Origin: Gammaproteobacteria bacterium
GTDB lineage: Bacteria; Pseudomonadota; Gammaproteobacteria; Poriferisulfidales; Oxydemutatoraceae
DNA length: 20,178 bases
NCBI GenBank assembly: GCA_007570905.1
Contig: RKSI01000184.1
Span: forward strand, 1-20,178
Direction of reading: 5' to 3'
Shown: positions 18,739 to 20,178 of the stretch, in pieces
Layout: the number at the start of each line of letters is the position of its first letter
Position numbering within the stretch: the stretch's first letter is position 1
Position numbers and translations under genes: made by a program
Notes under the pieces: generated by a model
The model's input: the letters and a program-made list of their open reading frames with translations, nothing else
What the model was told of the DNA's origin: nothing
Databases searched by the model: none

Positions 18739-19928
18739 GCCTGGCCGGGCGCGTCTGGTACGGCGGGCACTGGCTGGGGGTTTTGCTGGCGCCGTTGTCG
18801 GCGGTTTATCGGGCGGCGCTCGGCGCCCGGCGGTTGGCGCGGCGGCTGCGCCCGGCGAGGCCGTTGCCGGTGCCGGTCGTCGTTGTCGGCAACTTGAGCG
18901 TCGGCGGCACCGGCAAAACGCCGTTGGTGATTCATCTGGCGAGACGTCTTCAGGCGCGCGGGCGCAGGGTCGGCGTTGTCAGCAGGGGTTACCGGGCGAA
19001 GGTCAGGCGGTTTCCGCACCGCATCAGCGAGGGCGATGATGCGTTTGCGGTCGGCGATGAACCGAAACTGATAGCGCAGGAAACCGGCTGCCCGGTGGTG
19101 ATTGCGCCGCGGCGCCGGGAAGCGGCGCTGGTGCTGGCGCGGCATTGCGATGTGGAGGTGGTGCTGTCGGACGACGGCCTGCAGCATTCGGCGCTGCTGC
19201 GGGAGATGGAGATTGTCGTCGTGGACGGCGACAGACAATTCGGCAATGGCCGCCTGCTCCCGGCGGGGCCTTTGCGCGAACCGGTGTCGCGGCTTGACGA
19301 GGTGGATTATGTGGTGGTGAATGTTGGTGCGGGTGGTGATTGTGCAGTTGGCAATGTTGGCGGCGACGCGAGGGCGGACGGGGCGGTTCATGGCAATCCG
19401 GTCAATTTTGCTAATCCGGCTGATGCCGGCACGGGCGTTGATGATGCAGTTGCCAATGCCGGCGGCAATGCGGAGCCGGTCGAGAATGTTGGCGTCGCCG
19501 CCGGCAGTGTTGCCCCATCTTCCGCTACCTCGATTTCCGACATGCCGCAAATGAGTGTGTGTCTGTCTTCCTTTCGCCATCTGGTCAGTGGCCGCAGGGA
19601 ACCCGTCGGGCATTTTGACGGGCAGGCCGTTCACGCCTGCGCCGGCATCGGCAACCCGCGGCGTTTTTTTGATTCGCTTGTTCGCGCCGGTATTGAAGTG
19701 TGCCGGCATGAATTCCCGGACCATCACGCCTGGTGCGTGGCCGACCTGCTGTTTGACGACGACCTTGCCGTTGTGATGACGGCGAAGGATGGTGTAAAAT
19801 GCGCCGCGCTCGCGCATTCCGGCGCAGAGGCGTTGCAACATGTCTGGATTGCCGAGGCTGAAACCCGGCTTGACGCCGGTTTTGAGGAAGCATTGCTGAA
19901 CCGGATTGAGGCGCTGATCCATGGATGA
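18714..19928 (+). CDS. lpxK: Tetraacyldisaccharide 4'-kinase LpxK with an internal insertion
   Basis: LpxK phosphorylates the 4' position of the lipid A disaccharide at the inner membrane. The product is 404 residues from GTG 18714, about 75 longer than the E. coli enzyme (328). An N-terminal membrane-associated segment precedes the P-loop GNLSVGGTGKTP (GGTGKT from about 64). GVVSRGY follows, then DDGLQH at 153-158, VVVDG-x-x-x-FGNG-x-LLPAGPLRE, AGIGNP-x-RFF, DHHAW and VMTAKDGVKC. The extra length is nearly all one low-complexity block at about residues 206-279. The start is supported by GGGAG nine bases upstream; an in-frame GTG at 18684 is ignored. The end overlaps the next gene by 8 bases. 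Core motifs are intact, so it is probably active. Confidence 0.93.
   Translation: MSLPAAVRGLAGRVWYGGHWLGVLLAPLSAVYRAALGARRLARRLRPARPLPVPVVVVGNLSVGGTGKTPLVIHLARRLQARGRRVGVVSRGYRAKVRRFPHRISEGDDAFAVGDEPKLIAQETGCPVVIAPRRREAALVLARHCDVEVVLSDDGLQHSALLREMEIVVVDGDRQFGNGRLLPAGPLREPVSRLDEVDYVVVNVGAGGDCAVGNVGGDARADGAVHGNPVNFANPADAGTGVDDAVANAGGNAEPVENVGVAAGSVAPSSATSISDMPQMSVCLSSFRHLVSGRREPVGHFDGQAVHACAGIGNPRRFFDSLVRAGIEVCRHEFPDHHAWCVADLLFDDDLAVVMTAKDGVKCAALAHSGAEALQHVWIAEAETRLDAGFEEALLNRIEALIHG
19329..19550 (+). repeat. Low-complexity insertion in lpxK with degenerate internal repeat
   Basis: This block encodes about 74 residues rich in Ala, Gly, Val, Asn and Asp, where other LpxK proteins have a short loop. 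Two units 102 bases (34 codons) apart share the pattern D-x-AV-x-N-x-GG-x-A (from 19338 and from 19440). That suggests growth by tandem duplication. It contains no recognisable domain, and the frame stays open throughout. Confidence 0.7.
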
Positions 19929-20127
19929 ACATCTGCTTGACATTCTCGTTTGCCCGGTTACGAAGGGGCCGCTGATTTACGACCGGGAAAGGCAGGAATT
20001 GATTTCACTGTCGGCCCGGCTGGCCTATCCGGTGCGCGACGGCATTCCGGTGATGCTGCCGGAAGAGGCGCGGCAGATATTCCAGGAGGAGTATGAACGC
20101 CACCGGAAAAAAACGCCCGGCGCCTGA
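19921..20127 (+). CDS. ycaR: Trm112/YcaR family small protein
   Basis: This is a 68-residue protein of the UPF0434/Trm112 family; its bacterial role is not settled. The family pattern is clear: MDEHLLDILVCPVTKGPL, then QELIS, then LAYPVRDGIPVML-x-EEAR. The E. coli homologue YcaR has CPVC where this one has CPVT, so a zinc site through two cysteines is not possible here. The gene lies between lpxK and kdsB, as in E. coli. Its ATG is inside the end of lpxK (8-base overlap), and its own end is overlapped for 35 bases by kdsB. Confidence 0.9.
   Translation: MDEHLLDILVCPVTKGPLIYDRERQELISLSARLAYPVRDGIPVMLPEEARQIFQEEYERHRKKTPGA
20084..20089 (+). promoter_or_regulatory. kdsB ribosome-binding site
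   Basis: AGGAGG sits inside the ycaR coding region, three bases before the ATG at 20093. The spacing is short but the site is a strong match, and it supports this overlapping start. Confidence 0.55.
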
Positions 20128-20178
20128 TTTCAGGGTCGTCATCCCCGCGCGTTACCAATCACAGAGACTGCCGGGCAA
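20093..20178 (+). CDS. kdsB: 3-deoxy-manno-octulosonate cytidylyltransferase KdsB (5' part only)
   Basis: KdsB activates Kdo as CMP-Kdo for the LPS inner core. Only the first 28 residues lie in the window. After a short basic lead (MNATGKKRPAPD), FRVVIPARYQSQRLPG matches the nucleotide-binding start of KdsB, where E. coli reads FVVIIPARYASTRLPGKPL. The position after msbA-lpxK-ycaR agrees with the E. coli order. The start overlaps ycaR by 35 bases. The N-terminal lead is about ten residues longer than in E. coli. The gene runs off the window edge. Confidence 0.85.
   Translation, partial: MNATGKKRPAPDFRVVIPARYQSQRLPG

Noticed and set aside
19329..19550. Intein or mobile insertion in lpxK
   Set aside because: At about 74 codons it is far too short for an intein, lacks splicing motifs, and no target-site repeats bound it.
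16086..19943. A 1285-codon open frame on the minus strand across recX, msbA and lpxK
   Set aside because: It is antisense to genes with clear family motifs, and its translation is low-complexity Arg/Ala/His/Gln-rich. This is the usual artefact of strong GC3 bias on the opposite strand.

Overview
The window is a gene-dense, GC-rich stretch of a bacterial chromosome, and the gene content points to a gammaproteobacterium. It carries the lysine-type EF-P modification genes (epmB, efp, epmA), the carA-carB-greA cluster, the pncC-recA-recX block, and the lipid A/Kdo genes msbA-lpxK-ycaR-kdsB, so the cell is Gram-negative and makes LPS. No species can be named from the sequence alone. No rRNA, tRNA, CRISPR, IS element or phage gene was found. 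No intergenic stretch exceeds about 190 bases.

Layout. (1) 57-4541 (+) encodes a very large exported repeat protein. It has a signal peptide, four beta-sandwich modules, two calcium-loop motifs, a C-terminal region resembling the choice-of-anchor U domain, and a GlyGly-CTERM-like tail. Its 3' end runs into epmB through a GC-palindromic stretch. (2) 4528-7021 is the EF-P module: epmB (-) is head-to-head with efp (+), and epmA directly follows the efp stop codon. (3) 7047-11959 is carA, carB and greA, with a consensus-like promoter before carA and a second one inside the end of carB for greA. (4) 11996-15157 holds mutS (-) divergent from pncC (+), sharing a symmetric -10 element. (5) 15347-20178 is a compact (+) series: recA, recX, msbA, lpxK, a Trm112/YcaR-type gene, and a kdsB cut off by the window edge.

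How the genes relate. EpmB and EpmA make and attach beta-lysine to Lys34 of EF-P, which relieves ribosome stalling at proline runs. Several proteins here, including EpmB and EpmA, contain Pro-Pro-Asp sites. CarAB supplies carbamoyl phosphate for arginine and pyrimidines. GreA rescues backtracked RNA polymerase. MutS, RecA and RecX are repair functions. MsbA, LpxK and KdsB belong to lipid A and Kdo production.

No wholly new multi-gene system is evident. The most unusual items are a duplicated lpxK start region between msbA and lpxK (with a 22-codon remnant ORF), a roughly 70-residue low-complexity insertion in LpxK, opposing promoters at efp/epmB, and the giant surface protein with its palindromic 3' end. 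Several genes start at GTG or TTG, and the longest open frame often overstates the N-terminus (CarA, MutS, RecA, LpxK). I chose starts from ribosome-binding sites, promoters and remembered family lengths. Comparisons with E. coli proteins are from memory, not from a search.
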